Part shown: positions 19,084-32,621 of the stretch, piece after piece
How the letters are laid out: the number at the start of each line of letters is the position of its first letter
How positions within the stretch are numbered: the stretch's first letter is position 1
NCBI GenBank assembly: GCA_033032865.1
Contig: JAWHQI010000263.1
Span: 1,984,001 to 2,048,000 of the forward strand
Direction: 5' to 3'
Length of the DNA stretch: 64,000 nucleotides
DNA from: Dactylorhiza incarnata
Lineage: Eukaryota; Streptophyta; Magnoliopsida; Asparagales; Orchidaceae
Program-made: the position numbers and the translations under genes
Notes under the pieces: model-generated
Told to the model about the DNA's origin: nothing
The model's database searches: none
What the model saw: only the letters and a program-made list of their open reading frames with translations

Positions 19084-20491
19084 TGTTAGAAATTTTTCCG
19101 TGAGGTGGACTAGGTTCGCGAGACGTCCCGATGTTGTCGTGTGCGAAAAATTAGAGCCTATTCAGACTCTCACGAGCGCGCGTTAATTCAGTCGCGCGAA
19201 CGATCGAAGCCTGTGATAGGTGGGCCAGATCGTCTCGTAACTTTATGCGCGGACTCGGTCTCGTCCTAGGCACAAATTTTTGATGGTTATGAAATCCAAT
19301 TAATTTGAGGAGTTATTCTTTTTGGTTTGAGAAAATAATGATAATTAATTTTTCAATTTGTAACTCCTTATATGGGCTTTTCCTATTAATAGCCATATGG
19401 GTTTTTCATCCATCAATACGCGTGAACTAGGGTGAAAGGGAGCCGCCTTTAGGTTTTCGTGAAAACTCCCGTTCCTGCTCTCCATTGCGCACAGGTGAAA
19501 CCGCCGGCTACAACTTCTCCTTTCATCGCCGGCAAGGCTCTCCTCCTTCAGTTTTCAAGAGCGGAAGAAAAGGCGTCACCGATCACCGGGCCGGGATCTC
19601 CTCTCTGCGTCATCTTCTCTCAGCGTCAAACACGTCGACTGCAGAGAAGATCTATTGAAGATCGAAGGGGCACGAACATTGTGCTGGAGGCTTGGATTCC
19701 CCATCTTGATAAGGGGTCGATCACTCCTGGAAGATATAGGACAGGGGAAAGCCAAGACTTGATTTTCAGTTTGGAGATACAGGAAACAAAATTCTGCATC
19801 TACAGGTATTGCTTCACACATCTCCTGGCCCATTAAAAGGACACTTAAAATTCGATTAAAATCTGGAAAAGAAATCAGATGTTAATCAATTAGTCCATGT
19901 TCCTTTTTTTCATCTATTTTTCATGGCATAAGGAGACCTCTGAAGATCAGATCTCCATTATATGTTAACAGTTTCATCAACCAAACTTCAGTGATCTATA
20001 CAAGATTGTCATTCAGACGGAACCTCGCATTTTATATCGAATCTCCATTATATGTCATAATTAGACAGATTAATATATATACATATATGTGCTAACCCTT
20101 TTGTAGCTACAGAGTTCATAGCCTGAATACTATTGTATGTTGAAAGGGTCTTCGGACGCGGCGGAATTCATAAAGAACAACACATCGCCATTGTTGCGAA
20201 TCTCCGCCATAATGAAGCACGAGCAGGAATCCAAGAACGGTATAAATTAATTCCGCATTTCAGTTAAATTACCGTTCTATTTTAGTCTTTCAATATTTGT
20301 GTGTTTCTCAATTTGCGTTCTCAATTAGATAATATAGCCTGCATTTAAAACTCCAATCGAGACAAATAATATTTGGATAAGAACGATCATTGTGCGTTTT
20401 GTTGTCGCTGCATTCAGCAAAAAAAATAATTATCATTAATTCTTCGATAATACTATTTCGTAGCGACACGCACCCTTAGTTTTTCTTAACA
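19084..20491 (+). repeat. Copia dimer LTR 1
   Basis: 1,408 bp, TG...CA ends. The three LTRs share a 125-codon ORF (here at 19459) that I treat as non-functional. They also carry a plausible splice donor (CTACAGGTATTGC, 19803) and acceptor (CCCTTTTGTAG, about 20097-20107). Confidence 0.9.
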
Positions 20492-20493
20492 GT

Positions 20494-20505
20494 TGGTATC
20501 AGAGC
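20494..20505 (+). promoter_or_regulatory. Primer-binding site, body A
   Basis: TGGTATCAGAGC, complementary to the 3' end of initiator tRNA-Met, two bases after the LTR end. Confidence 0.9.
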
Positions 20506-21187
20506 GAACTTATTTCAAAATTATTTGTCTCCTTAATTATTTGGAATTTTAAATCTTTTCTAATTGAATTAAGTGAGAGCACCAAATATAAAACCCTATT
20601 TTATTTTAAGAGAAATAAAATTCGGAACTGTTTTAAAACTACGTTTAGCAAAACAGTCAAAGACAGTCGTCGTGTTTACTTGAGGCGATTAAGTGCCCAC
20701 ACGTCATTCATAAGAAAACACGATATTAAGTTTAGAGCAATATTCAGATATCCCGGTGTGAAAGGGTCTCGTGGATTGATAAGAACTGTAGCCGCCAAAG
20801 TGGCCTTTTCGAGTCGATTTGTGAGATTACGGTTTCACATGTGTTAGGGAGTTCTCTGAGACTAGTGCGCAATCATTCTCCCAAAGGAGGTTCTTGCGCA
20901 ATAGGTTCGGAGGGATACACTCGGACATTTGGACGGTAGCACGGGCTTTCGTATTCTATTCGCCCAAAGGTGGTAGATTTACGAAAAGCTTAAGTGTAAC
21001 TGTTGCTAGTTCGTGTGTGAAGAATTACTAATTGCGTGGCGCGTAATCTGCCCAAAGATGTTGCCCGCTGACGCGCCTGGATTCTTCGCCTAGTGTGCTA
21101 TTTAGGGTTTTTAGCCACTGTTGCTCTATTAGTCTGATCCGTTTTATTTTCTCTTTACTTTCAGTCACCTTCACAGTCCATAATAAC

Positions 21188-24100
21188 ATGGCGACCATAG
21201 AGAAGCTCACTGGGTCGAACTTCAAGAGATGGAAGTCCGACATAATGTTCGCTCTTCAGATGGCTGATATTGAGATGGCCATGAGTACCGACCAGCCTGC
21301 AGAGCTCACAGCGACCAGCACTCAAGCTGATAAAGACCTTTATGCCGCCTGGAACAAGTCCAACAAGATATGCTTGTTGACTATGAAGTGTTCCATCCCG
21401 GAGCATTTACTGAGTGGTTTGCCTGACACGATCGTCGCTAGGGATTTCCTGACTGCCGTTGGGCAGAGATATAAGGTGTCTTCGAATGCTGAGATCGGGA
21501 CGCTGATACAGGACCTCTTCTCCATGAGGTATTCGGGAGGAGGCGGTGCCCGTGATTATATTCTGAAGATGGTCTAATTTCAGACCAAGTTGCAGGAGAT
21601 GGAGATCAGTCTCCCTGAAGCGTTGATAGTGCATCAAGCACTCAACACCCTCCCTGAAGAATTCAGCATACTAAAGACCACCTACAATTCCCAGGACGAG
21701 GCGTGGAAGATAAACGACTTAATCACTCGCTGTGTCGCTGAAGAGGAAAAGCTCAAAAATGAGAAGACTCACACTGCTCTTCTTGTCTCCAAGCCCGCAT
21801 TCAAGAAAGCCAAGAAGAAGAAGTCCAAAGCTCCCGTTAAAGCTCCTGACACGCCCGCTTCCTCCAGCAAGGGCGCTGATGAAAAGAAGCCTCTGAGTTG
21901 TTTCTTCTGCAGGAAGAAGGGACACGTGAAGAACGAGTGCCGAAAGTTTAAGTCTTGGATGGAAAAGCGCGGTTTTGCACCTTCAGGTAATCCCTAAGCC
22001 TATGTCCTTTGTGAATCCAATTTAATTGAGGCCCCATCAAGTTCCTGGTGGCTCGATAGTGGAGCAACTAATCATGTTGCTTACACATTACAGGGGTTCA
22101 TCAAAAGGAGGAGGCCAAGCAGGGGTGAGTGCAGACTGACAGTTGGCAATAACGCTGAGGTGGAGGTGGAGTTCATAGGAGATGTTCGTTTAGTTCTTTC
22201 TTCTGGATTTGAACTTTTGTTAAAAGACATTTTCTATATTCCTTCGTTTAGAAGGAACTTGATTTCTGCATCTGCTTTAGATAAACTTCATTTTGGCTTT
22301 TACATTAATGCTGGTTCTATTGATATTTCATTTGAATCGCAAGTTATAGGCCAATGTTTATTATCTGGTGGATTATATAGTTTATGTCTATCTCCTACGA
22401 ACTTTTGTGCTACTTCCTATAATGTAGAAAATATTGCCAGTAAAAGACTTCTAATTAAGGAACAGTCATTCATGTTATGGCATAAAAGATTAGGTCATAT
22501 CTCTAGGGAAAGAGTAGAGAGATTAATTAAAGAAAATATTCTCCCTACCCTTGACTTCAGTGACCTAGAGACGTGTATTGACTGTTGTAGAGGTAAGATG
22601 ACCAAGATTAAAAAGAAAGGCTCAACTCGTAGTTCAGACTTATTGGAGGTTATTCATACAGACATTAGCGGCCCGTATTCATCTACCCTCTGTAAGAACA
22701 CTTACTTCATTACCTTCATTGATGACTACTCCCGTTTCGGATATTTGTACTTGATTAAAGAAAAATCTGAATCTCTTGACAAGTTCAAGATTTTCAAGAC
22801 TGAAGTTGAAAAACAAATAGGGAAAGTCATCAAGATTGTTAGGTCTGACAGAGGTGGCGAGTATTTTGGTAGACATGATGCCTCCGGGCAACATAAAGGT
22901 CCGTTTGCCAGATACTTGGAGAGCTGCGGCATTGTTGCCCAGTACTCCATACCGGGTAGTCCTGAGCAAAATGGTGTGGCCGAAAGGCGCAATCGCACCC
23001 TTAAGGAAATGATGAGGAGCATGATGAGTAGGACGAATCTTCCTGAGTTTTTGTGGGGTGATGCGCTTAAGACTGCAGTGTATATCCTCAATAGAGTACC
23101 TTCAAAGTCAGTACCCAAAACACCGTTCGAGTTGTGGACTGGTAGGCGACCCAGCCTTAATCATTTGCGTGTCTGGGGTTGTCCTGCAGAAGTCCGACTT
23201 TATAATCCATCGGAGAGTAAAATTGCCCCCAGGTCTTGTCGTTGCTACTTCATAGGCTACCCAGATCATTCGAAGGGATTTAGGTTTTATTCCCCTCTAG
23301 GAGGATCCAGGATAGTAGAATCGTAAACAGCCAAATTCTTGGAATTAGATGTTGCTGACGAACCGAGTTGCTCTTACCCAGTTAGTGAAGTCGAGGAAAT
23401 TGTGCCCATTAATCTATCTGTGTCTTTACTGGAGAACTTGGTGGTGCCTGAACCTAGGATAGAACCTGTAGAAGAAGTGGAGCCGGTTTTACCACCGATT
23501 CCAATTGAGATTCCTCCACAGATTCAGGAGGATCATCCGCCTGCTAGGAGATCCATTAGGCAAAGAAGGCCAGCTATTTCCTCTGACTATGAAGTTTACT
23601 TAGGTGAGAGTGATTATGACATTGGACATGTGGTTGACCTAGTAACATTTAATGAGGCTGTCTCTGGACCTCAAACTGATCTGTGGTGGGAAGCGATGAA
23701 AGACGAGATGGAGTCTATGAAGCTGAATAAAGTTTGGGAGTTAGTTGAGTTACCTAAAGGTTGCAAACCCATTGGTTCTAAATGGGTATTTAAGACCAAA
23801 AAGGACTCCAAAGGGAAGATCGAGCGGTTTAAGGCCAGACTGGTTGCCAAGGGATTTACACAGAGAGAAAGTATCGATTACAACGAGACCTTTTCCCCTG
23901 TTTCCTCTAAAGACACTTTCAGAGTAATAATGGCGCTTGTAGCTCATTATGATTTGGAGTTACACCAGATGGATGTTAAGACCGCATTCTTGAATGACGA
24001 TCTTGCCGAAGAAGTTTATATGGTGCAGCCCGAGGGATTCAAGTCCGGTCATAGTGATCAACTTGTATGTAAGCTTAACAAGTCCCTATATGGTCTGAAG

Positions 24101-25219
24101 CAGGCTTCGAGACAGTGGTATTTGAAATTCGATGAGGTAGTCACTTCATTTGGTTTTGAAGAGAACAAGGTAGACTGTTGCATATATCTCAAGATCAGTG
24201 GGAGTAAATTCATCTTCTTAATTTTATATGTAGATGACATTTTACTTGCGAGCAGTGATTTGGCATTGTTGCATGAATCAAAGCAATTTTTGTCAAAGCA
24301 TTTTGATATGAAGGATCTTGGTGAAGCATCTTTCGTCTTAGGGATTGAGATCATTAGGGATCGATCTCACCATACATTAGCACTCTCTCAGAGAGCCTAT
24401 ATAGAGCGTGTACTTGAGAGATTTAGCATGCTCGATTGCAAGCCTGGTGACGTGCCTGTGATTAAGGGTGATAAGCTTAGCTTGTCATAATGCCCCAGGA
24501 ACGACACTGAGAGAGAGTCTATGAAGGACATTCCTTATGCTAGTGCGGTAGGCAGTTTGATGTATGCCCAGGTCTGTACAAGACCGGGCATTGCCTTCGC
24601 AGTAAGACTTCTAGGCAGATATCAGTCGAACCCAGGGGTTTGTCATTGGGTGGCTGCCAAGAAGGTCCTAAGGTATCTGAAGGGGACGAAAGATTTTAAG
24701 TTGGTCTACCATAAGGTTCAGAATCTCGAATTGGTGGGGTATATAGACTCTGATTTTGCTGGGTGTGAGGATGATAGAAAGTCTACTTCGGGTTATGTAT
24801 TTAAGTTTGCTGGCGGAGCCATTTCATGGAAGAGTGTCAAACAGACACTCATTACATCATCCACCATGCACGCGGAGTTTGTCGCTCTGTTTGGAGCTTC
24901 TACCCATGCTGTGTGACTTAAGCATTTTATTACTGAGCTAAGGGTCGTCAATTCTATAGAAGGACCCATCCGGTTGTACTGTGATAATATTTCTGCAGTT
25001 TTGTTCTCAATGAACAATAAAAGTATCACAGGGTCCAAACATATGGAAATTAAGTTTCTGACCGTTAAGGAAATGGTTAAGAAAGGTGACATTACGGTGG
25101 AGCATATAGGAACAGATGACATGGTAGCCGATCCACTTACTAAGGGACTTCGCCCTAACGTGCTTCAAAGACATGTCTGCAGTATGGGACTTAAGAAGTC
25201 AATTGATATGCTAGATTAG
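21188..25219 (+). pseudogene. Copia gag-pol polyprotein, body A (five in-frame stops)
   Basis: A single frame from ATG 21188 to the stop at 25217-25219 (about 1,343 codons), interrupted only by stops at 21575 (TAA), 21995 (TAA), 23323 (TAA), 24488 (TAA) and 24914 (TGA), with no frameshift. Domains in order: gag with zinc knuckle CFFCRKKGHVKNEC (about 21898); protease with intact [11 protein letters not shown]; integrase with [13 protein letters not shown] and the catalytic region HTDISGPYS / [10 protein letters not shown] / [10 protein letters not shown]; reverse transcriptase with YVDDILLASS (about 24229); RNase H with SDFAGCEDDRKSTSGY and SSTMHAEFVAL. After a ~700-bp leader gag and pol form one ORF, the usual copia layout. 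Five stops make it inactive. The last one sits at the normally conserved Trp of THAVWLK and is shared with body B. Confidence 0.9.
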
Positions 25220-25851
25220 TGGGAGGCTACGTGGAGCTCCGATTCATACATCTGTTATTTAATTAAGCACTTTGTATTTGATAGTTTGATATCAAACATT
25301 AAGAAAATATTCGTGTTGAGTATCATTAAGTAGCGATACTCATAACGCGTTGTGATATATCACACTTCATTCAAAAGACTCGGATGAGTGTCAGTCTGAG
25401 CATAAGGCTTATGGGCACTTCATTTATTTTCATTAAGCCTTTGTATGTCCATTATGACACACTAAGTGAATTCTTAAGAAAGTGACATACGTGTTCTTTT
25501 GAGCACATAAAGAATTTCTCAAAGCATGGTTTAGTGTATTCATTCGAGAAATTGGTTGACCACCAAACTAGGATAACAATTACGTGTGCACACATTCTTC
25601 ATAATGTTATCCTAAATCCTAACCGCGCTTTGTCCATGTCAATTAAATCTGGAAGCTACTGTGACCATGGAAGGCCCCGTGTCGCTCAATGATGCGGTTG
25701 CCGCCATGATTCGGAGTGAAGGATTTAGTTGGACCGGATTGACGTGGGAGTAGACTCTTAATGTCGCATTCGCTAGTGGTACCCTTAAGTCTAGTGAAGA
25801 CTTCATATGGAACGTCATGAGGTACGGTGAATCCAAGTCCAAGTGGGAGAA
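25220..25851 (+). other. Copia body A 3' non-coding region and polypurine tract
   Basis: About 630 bp between the pol stop and the middle LTR without coding sequence. A purine run AAGTGGGAGAA abuts the LTR at 25852 and is the likely polypurine tract. The same region in body B is 31990-32621. Confidence 0.7.
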
Positions 25852-27261
25852 TGTTAGAAATTTTTCCGTGAGGTGGACTAGGTTCGCCGAGACGTCCCGA
25901 TGTTGTCGTGTGCGAAAAATTAGAGCCTATTCAGACTCTCACGAGCGCGCGTTAATTCAGTCGCGCGAACGATCGAAGCATGTGATAGGTGGGCCAGATC
26001 GTCTCGTAACTTTATGCGCGGACTCGGTCTCGTCCTAGGCACAAATTTTTGATGGTTATGAAATCCAATTAATTTGAGGAGTTATTATTTTTGGTTTGAG
26101 AAAATAATGATAATTAATTTCTCAATTTGTAACTCCTTATATGGGCTTTTCCTATTAATAGCCATATGGGTTTTTCATCCATCAATACGCGTGAACTAGG
26201 GTGAAAGGGAGCCACCTTTAGGTTTTCGTGAAAACTCCCGTTCCTGCTCTCCATTGCGCACAGGTGAAACCGCCGGCTACAACTTCTCCTTTCATCGCCG
26301 GCAAGGCTCTCCTCCTTCAGTTTTCAAGAGCGGAAGAAAAGGCGTCACCGATCACCGGGCCGGGATCTCCTCTCTGCGTCATCTTCTCTCAGCGTCAAAC
26401 ACGTCGACTGCAGAGAAGATCTATTGAAGATCGAAGGGGCACGAACATTGTGCTGGAGGCTTGGATTCCCCATCTTGATAAGGGGTCGATCACTCCTGGA
26501 AGATATAGGACAGGGGAAAGCCAAGACTTGATTTTCAGTTTGGAGATACAGGAAACAAAATTCTGCATCTACAGGTATTGCTTCACACATCTCCTGGCCC
26601 ATTAAAAGGACACTTAAAATTCGATTAAAATCTGGAAAAGAAATCAGATGTTAATCAATTAGTCCATGTTCCTTTTTTTTCATCTATTTTTCATGGCATA
26701 AGGAGACCTCTGAAGATCGGATCTCCATTATATGTTAACAGTTTCTTCAACCAAACTTCAGTGATCTATACAAGATTGTCATTCAGACGGAACCTCGCAT
26801 TTTATATCGGATCTCCATTATATGTCATAATTAGACAGATTAATATATATACATATATGTGCTAACCCTTTTGTAGCTACAGAGTTCATAGCCTGAATAC
26901 TATTGTATGTTGAAAGGGTCTTCGGACGCGGCGGAATTCATAAAGAACAACACATCGCCATTGTTGCGAATCTCCGCCATAATGAAGCACGAGCAGGAAT
27001 CCAAGAACGGTATAAATTAATTCCGCATTTCAGTTAAATTACCGTTCTATTTTAGTCTTTCAATATTTGTGTGTTTCTCAATTTGCGTTCTCAATTAGAT
27101 AATATAGCATGCATTTAAAACTCCAATCGAGACAAATAATATTTGGATAAGAACGATCCTTGTGCGTTTTGTTTTCGCTGCATTCAGCAAAAAAAATAAT
27201 TATCATTAATTCTTCGATAATACTATTTCGTAGCGACACGCACCCTTAGTTTTTCTTAACA
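25852..27261 (+). repeat. Copia dimer LTR 2 (shared)
   Basis: 1,410 bp. It serves as 3' LTR of body A and 5' LTR of body B. It has private differences from both outer LTRs. Confidence 0.9.
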
Positions 27262-27263
27262 GT

Positions 27264-27275
27264 TGGTATCAGAGC
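27264..27275 (+). promoter_or_regulatory. Primer-binding site, body B
   Basis: TGGTATCAGAGC immediately after LTR 2, identical to body A. Confidence 0.9.
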
Positions 27276-27957
27276 GAACTTATTTCAAAATTATTTGTCT
27301 CCTTAATTATTTGGAATTTTAAATCTTTTCTAATTGAATTAAATGAGAGCAACAAATATAAAACCCTATTTTATTTTAAGAGAAATAAAATTCGGAACTG
27401 TTTTAAAACTGCGTTTAGCAAAACAGTCAAAGACAGTCGTCGTGTTTACTTGAGGCGATTAAGTGCCCACACGTCATTCATAAGAAAACACGACATTAAG
27501 TTTAGAGCAATATTCAGATATCCCGGTGTGAAAGGGTCTCGTGGATTGATAAGAACTGTAGCCGCCAAAGTGGCCTTTTCGAGTCGATTTGTGAGATTAC
27601 GGTTTCACATGTGTTAGGGAGTTCTCTGAGACTAGTGCGCAATCATTCTCCCAAAGGAGGTGCTTGCGCAATAGGTTCGGAGGGATACACTCGGACATTT
27701 GGACGGTAGCACGGGCTTTAGTATTCTATTCGCCCAAAGGTGGTAGATTTACGAAAAGCTTAAGTGTAACTGTTGCTAGTTCGTATGTGAAGAATTACTA
27801 ATTGCGTGGCGCGTAGTCTGCCCAAAGGTGTTGCCCGCTGACGCGCCTGGATTCTTCGCCTAGTGTGCTATTTAGGGTTTTTAGCCACTGTTGCTCTATT
27901 AGTCTGATCCGTTTTATTTTCTCTTTACTTACAGTCACCTTCACAGTCCATAATAAC

Positions 27958-30900
27958 ATGGCGACCAAAGAGAAGCTCACTGGGTCGAACTTCAAGAGAT
28001 GGAAGTCCGACATAATGTTCGCTCTTCAGATGGCTGATATTGAGATGGCCATGAGTACCGACCAGCCTGCAGAGCTCACAGCGACCAGCACTCAAGCTGA
28101 TAAAGACCTTTATGCCGCCTGGAACAAGTCCAACAAGATATGCTTGTTGACTATGAAGCGTTCCATCCCGGAGCATTTACTGAGTGGTTTGCCTGACACG
28201 ATCGTCGCTAGGGATTTCCTGACTGCCGTTGGGCAGAGATATAAGGTGTCTTCGAATGCTGAGATCGGGACGCTGATACAGGACCTCTTCTCCATGAGGT
28301 ATTCAGGAGGAGGCGGTGTCCGTGATTATATTCTGAAGATGGTCTACTTTCAGACCAAGTTGCAGGAGATGGAGATCAGTCTCCCTGAAGCGTTGATAGT
28401 GCATCAAGCACTCAACACCCTCCCTGCAGAATTCAGCATACTAAAGACCACCTACAATTCCCAGGACGAGGCGTGGAAGATAAACGACTTAATCACTCGC
28501 TGTGTCGCTGAAGAGGAAAAGCTCAAAAATGAGAAGACTCACACTGCTCTTCTTGTCTCCAAGCCCGCATTCAAGAAAGCCAAGAAGAAGAAGTCCAAAG
28601 CTCCCGTTAAAGCTCCTGACACGCCCGCTTCCTCCAGCAAGGGCGCTGATGAAAAGAAGCCTCTGAGTTGTTTCTTCTGCAGGAAGAAGGGACACGTGAA
28701 GAACGAGTGCCGAAAGTTTAAGTCTTGGATGGAAAAGCGCGGTTTTGCACCTTCAGGTAATCCCTTAGCCTATGTCCTTTGTGAATCCAATTTAATTGAG
28801 GCCCCATCAAGTTCCTGGTGGCTCGATATTGGAGCAACTAATCATGTTGCTTACACATTACAGGGGTTCATCAAAAGGAGGAGGCCAAGCAGGGGTGAGT
28901 GCAGACTGACAGTTGGCAATAACGCTGAGGTGGAGGTGGAGTTCATAGGAGATGTTCGTTTAGTTCTTTCTTCTGGATTTGAACTTTTGTTAAAAGACAT
29001 TTTCTATATTCCTTCGTTTAGAAGGAACTTGATTTCTGTATCTGCTTTAGATAAACTTCATTTTGGCTTTTACATTAATGCTGGTTCTATTGATAGTTCA
29101 TTTGAATTGCGAGTTATAGGCCAATGTTTATTATCTGGTGGATTATATAGTTTATGTCTATCTCCTACGAACTTTTGTGCTACTTCCTATAATGTAGAAA
29201 ATATTGCCAGTAAAAGACCTCTAATTAAGGAACAGTCATTCATGTTATGGCATAAAAGATTAGGTCATATCTCTAGGGAAAGAGTAGAGAGATTAATTAA
29301 GGAAAATATTCTCCCTACCCTAGACTTCAGTGACCTAGAGACGTGTATTGACTGTTGTAGAGGTAAGATGACCAAGATTAAATAGGAAGGCTCAACTCGT
29401 AGTTCAGACTTATTGGAGGTTATTCATACAGACATTAGCGGCCCGTATTCATCTACCCTCTGTAAGAACACTTACTTCATTACCTTCATTGATGACTACT
29501 CCCGTTTCGGATATTTGTACTTGATTAAAGAAAAATCTGAATCTCTTGACAAGTTCAAGATTTTCAAGACTGAAGTTGAAAAGCAAATAGGGAAAGTCAT
29601 CAAGATTGTTAGGTCTGACAGAGGTGGCGAGTATTTTGGTAGACATGATTCCTCCGGGCAACATAAAGGTCCGTTTGCCAGATACTTGGAGAGTTGCGGC
29701 ATTGTTGCCCAGTACTCCATGTCGGGTGGTCCTGAGCAAAATGGTGTGGCCGAAAGGCGCAATCGCACACTTAAGGAAATGATGAGGAGCATGATGAGTA
29801 GGACGAATCTTCCTGAGTTTTTGTGGGGTGAGGCGCTTAAGACTGCAGTGTATATCCTCAATAGAGTACCTTCAAAGTCAGTACCCAAAACACCGTTCGA
29901 GTTGTGGACTGGTAGGCAACCCAGCCTTAATCATTTGCGTGTCTGGGGTTGTCCTGCAGAAGTCCGACTTTATAATCCATCAGAGAGTAAAATTGCCCCC
30001 AGGTCTTGTCGTTGCTACTTCATAGGCTACCCAGATCATTCGAAGGGATTTAGGTTTTATTCCCCTCTAGGAGGATCCAGGATAGTAGAATCGCAAACAG
30101 CCAAATTCTTGGAATTAGATGTTGCTGACGATCCGAGTTGCTCTCACCCAGTTAGTGAAGTCGAGGAAATTGTGCCCATTAATCTATCTGTGCCTTTACT
30201 GGAGAACTTGGTGGTGCCTGAACCTAGGATAGAACCTGTAGAAGAAGTGGAGCCGGTTTTACCACCGATTCCAATTGAGATTCCTCCACAGATTCAGGAG
30301 GATCATCCGCCTGCTAGGAGATCCATTAGGCAATGAAGGCCAGCTATTTCCTCTGACTATGAAGTTTACTTAGGTGAGAGTGATTATGACATTGGACATG
30401 TGGTTGACCCAGTAACATTTAATGAGGCTGTCTCTGGACCTCAAACTGATCTGTGGTGGGAAGCGATGAAAGATGAGATGGAGTCTATGAAGCTGAATAA
30501 AGTTTGAGAGTTAGTTGAGTTACCTAAAGGTTGCAAACCCATTGGTTCTAAATGGGTATTTAAGACCAAAAAGGACTCCAAAGGGAAGATCGAGCGGTTT
30601 AAGGCCAGACTGGTTGCCAAGGGATTTACACAGAGAGAAGGTATCGATTACAACGAGACCTTTTCCCCTGTTTCCTCTAAAGACTCTTTCAGAGTAATAA
30701 TGGCGCTTGTAGCTCATTATGATTTGGAGTTACACCAGATGGATGTTAAGACCGCATTCTTGAATGACGATCTTGCCGAAGAAGTTTATATGGTGCAGCC
30801 CGAGGGATTCAAGTCCGGTCATAGTGATCAACTTGTATGTAAGCTTAACAAGTCCCTATATGGTCTGAAGCAGGCTTCGAGACAGTGGTATTTGAAATTC

Positions 30901-31989
30901 GATGAGGTAGTCACTTCATTTGGTTTTGAAGAGAACAAGGTAGACTGTTGCATATATCTCAAGATCAGTGGGAGTAAATTCATCTTCTTAATTTTATATG
31001 TAGATGACATTTTACTTGCGAGCAGTGATTTGGCATTGTTGCATGAATCAAAGCAATTTTTGTCAAAGCATTTTGATATGAAGGATCTTGGTGAAGCATC
31101 TTTCGTCTTAGGGATTGAGATCATTAGGGATCGATCTCACCATACATTAGCACTCTCTCAGAGAGCCTATATAGAGCGTGTACTTGAGAGATTTAGCATG
31201 CTCGATTGCAAGCCTGGTGACGTGCCTGTGATTAAGGGTGATAAGCTTAGCTTGTCACAATGCCCCAGGAACGACACTGAGAGAGAGTCTATGAAGGACA
31301 TTCCTTATGCTAGTGCGGTAGGCAGTTTGATGTATGCCCAGGTCTGTACAAGACCGGACATTGCCTTCGCAGTAGGACTTCTAGGCAGATATCAGTCGAA
31401 CCCAGGGGTTTGTCATTGGGTGGCTGCCAAGAAGGTCCTAAGGTATCTGAAGGGGACGAAAGATTTTAAGTTGGTCTACCATAAGGTTCAGAATCTCGAA
31501 TTGGTGGGGTATATAGACTCTGATTTTGCTGGGTGTGAGGATGATAGAAAGTCTACTTCGGGTTATGTATTTAAGTTTGCTGGCGGGGCCATTTCATGGA
31601 AGAGTGTCAAACAGACACTCATTACATCATCCACCATGCACGCGGAGTTTGTCGCTCTGTTTGGAGCTTCTACCCATGCTGTGTGACTTAAGCATTTTAT
31701 TACTGAGCTAAGGGTCGTCAATTCTATAGAAGGACCCATCCGGTTGTACTGTGATAATATTTCTGCAGTTTTGTTCTCAATGAACAATAAAAGTATCACA
31801 GGGTCCAAACATATAGAAATTAAGTTTCTGACCGTTAAGGAAATGGTTAAGAAATGTGACATTACGGTGGAGCATATAGGAACAGATGACATGGTAGCCG
31901 ATCCACTTACTAAGGGACTTCGCCCTAACGTGCTTCAAAGACATGTCTGCAGTATGGGACTTAAGAAGTCAATTGATATGCTAGACTAG
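27958..31989 (+). pseudogene. Copia gag-pol polyprotein, body B (four in-frame stops)
   Basis: Second copy, same length and frame architecture as body A. Gag through the integrase zinc region is uninterrupted (27958-29385). Stops are TAG 29383, TGA 30334, TGA 30508 and TGA 31684. Only the last is shared with body A; the other three are private. The protease active site reads WWLDIGATNHV: the Ser of the D-S-G motif is Ile. Integrase ([19 protein letters not shown]), reverse transcriptase (YVDDILLASS) and RNase H (TRPDIAFAVGLLGRY, SDFAGCEDDRKS) motifs are otherwise kept. It cannot make a full polyprotein. Confidence 0.9.
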
Positions 31990-32621
31990 TGGGAGACTAG
32001 GTGGAGCTCCGATTCATACATCTGTTATTTAATTAAGCACTTTGTATTTGATAGTTTGATATCAAACATTAAGAAAATATTCGTGTTGAGTATCATTAAG
32101 TAGCGATACTCATAACGCGTTGTGATATATCACACATTATTCAAAAGACTCGGATGAGTGTCAGTCTGAGCATAAGGCTTATGGGCACTTCATTTATTTT
32201 CATTAAGCCTTTGTATGTCCATTATGACACACTAAGTGAATTCTTAAGATAGTGACATACGTGTTCTTTTGAGCACATAAAGAATTTCTCAAAGCATGGT
32301 TTAGTGTATTCATTCGAGAAATTGGTTGACCACCAAACTAGGATAACAATTACGTGTGCACACATTCTTCATAATGTTATCCTAAATCATAATCGCGCTT
32401 TGTCCATGTCAATTAAATCTGGAAGCTACTGTGACCATGGAAGGTCCCGTGTCGCTCAATGATGCGGTTGCCGCCATGATTCGGAGTGAAGGATTTAGTT
32501 GGACCGGATTGACGTGGGAGTAGACTCTTAATGTCGCATTCGCTAGTGGTACCCTTAAGTCTAGTGAAGACTTCATATGGAACGTCATGAGGTACGGTGA
32601 ATCCAAGTCCAAGTGGGAGAA

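Noticed and set aside
19459..19836. 125-codon ORF conserved in all three copia LTRs
   Set aside because: Conservation is explained by recent LTR copying; the antisense frame is also open and there is no recognisable domain.
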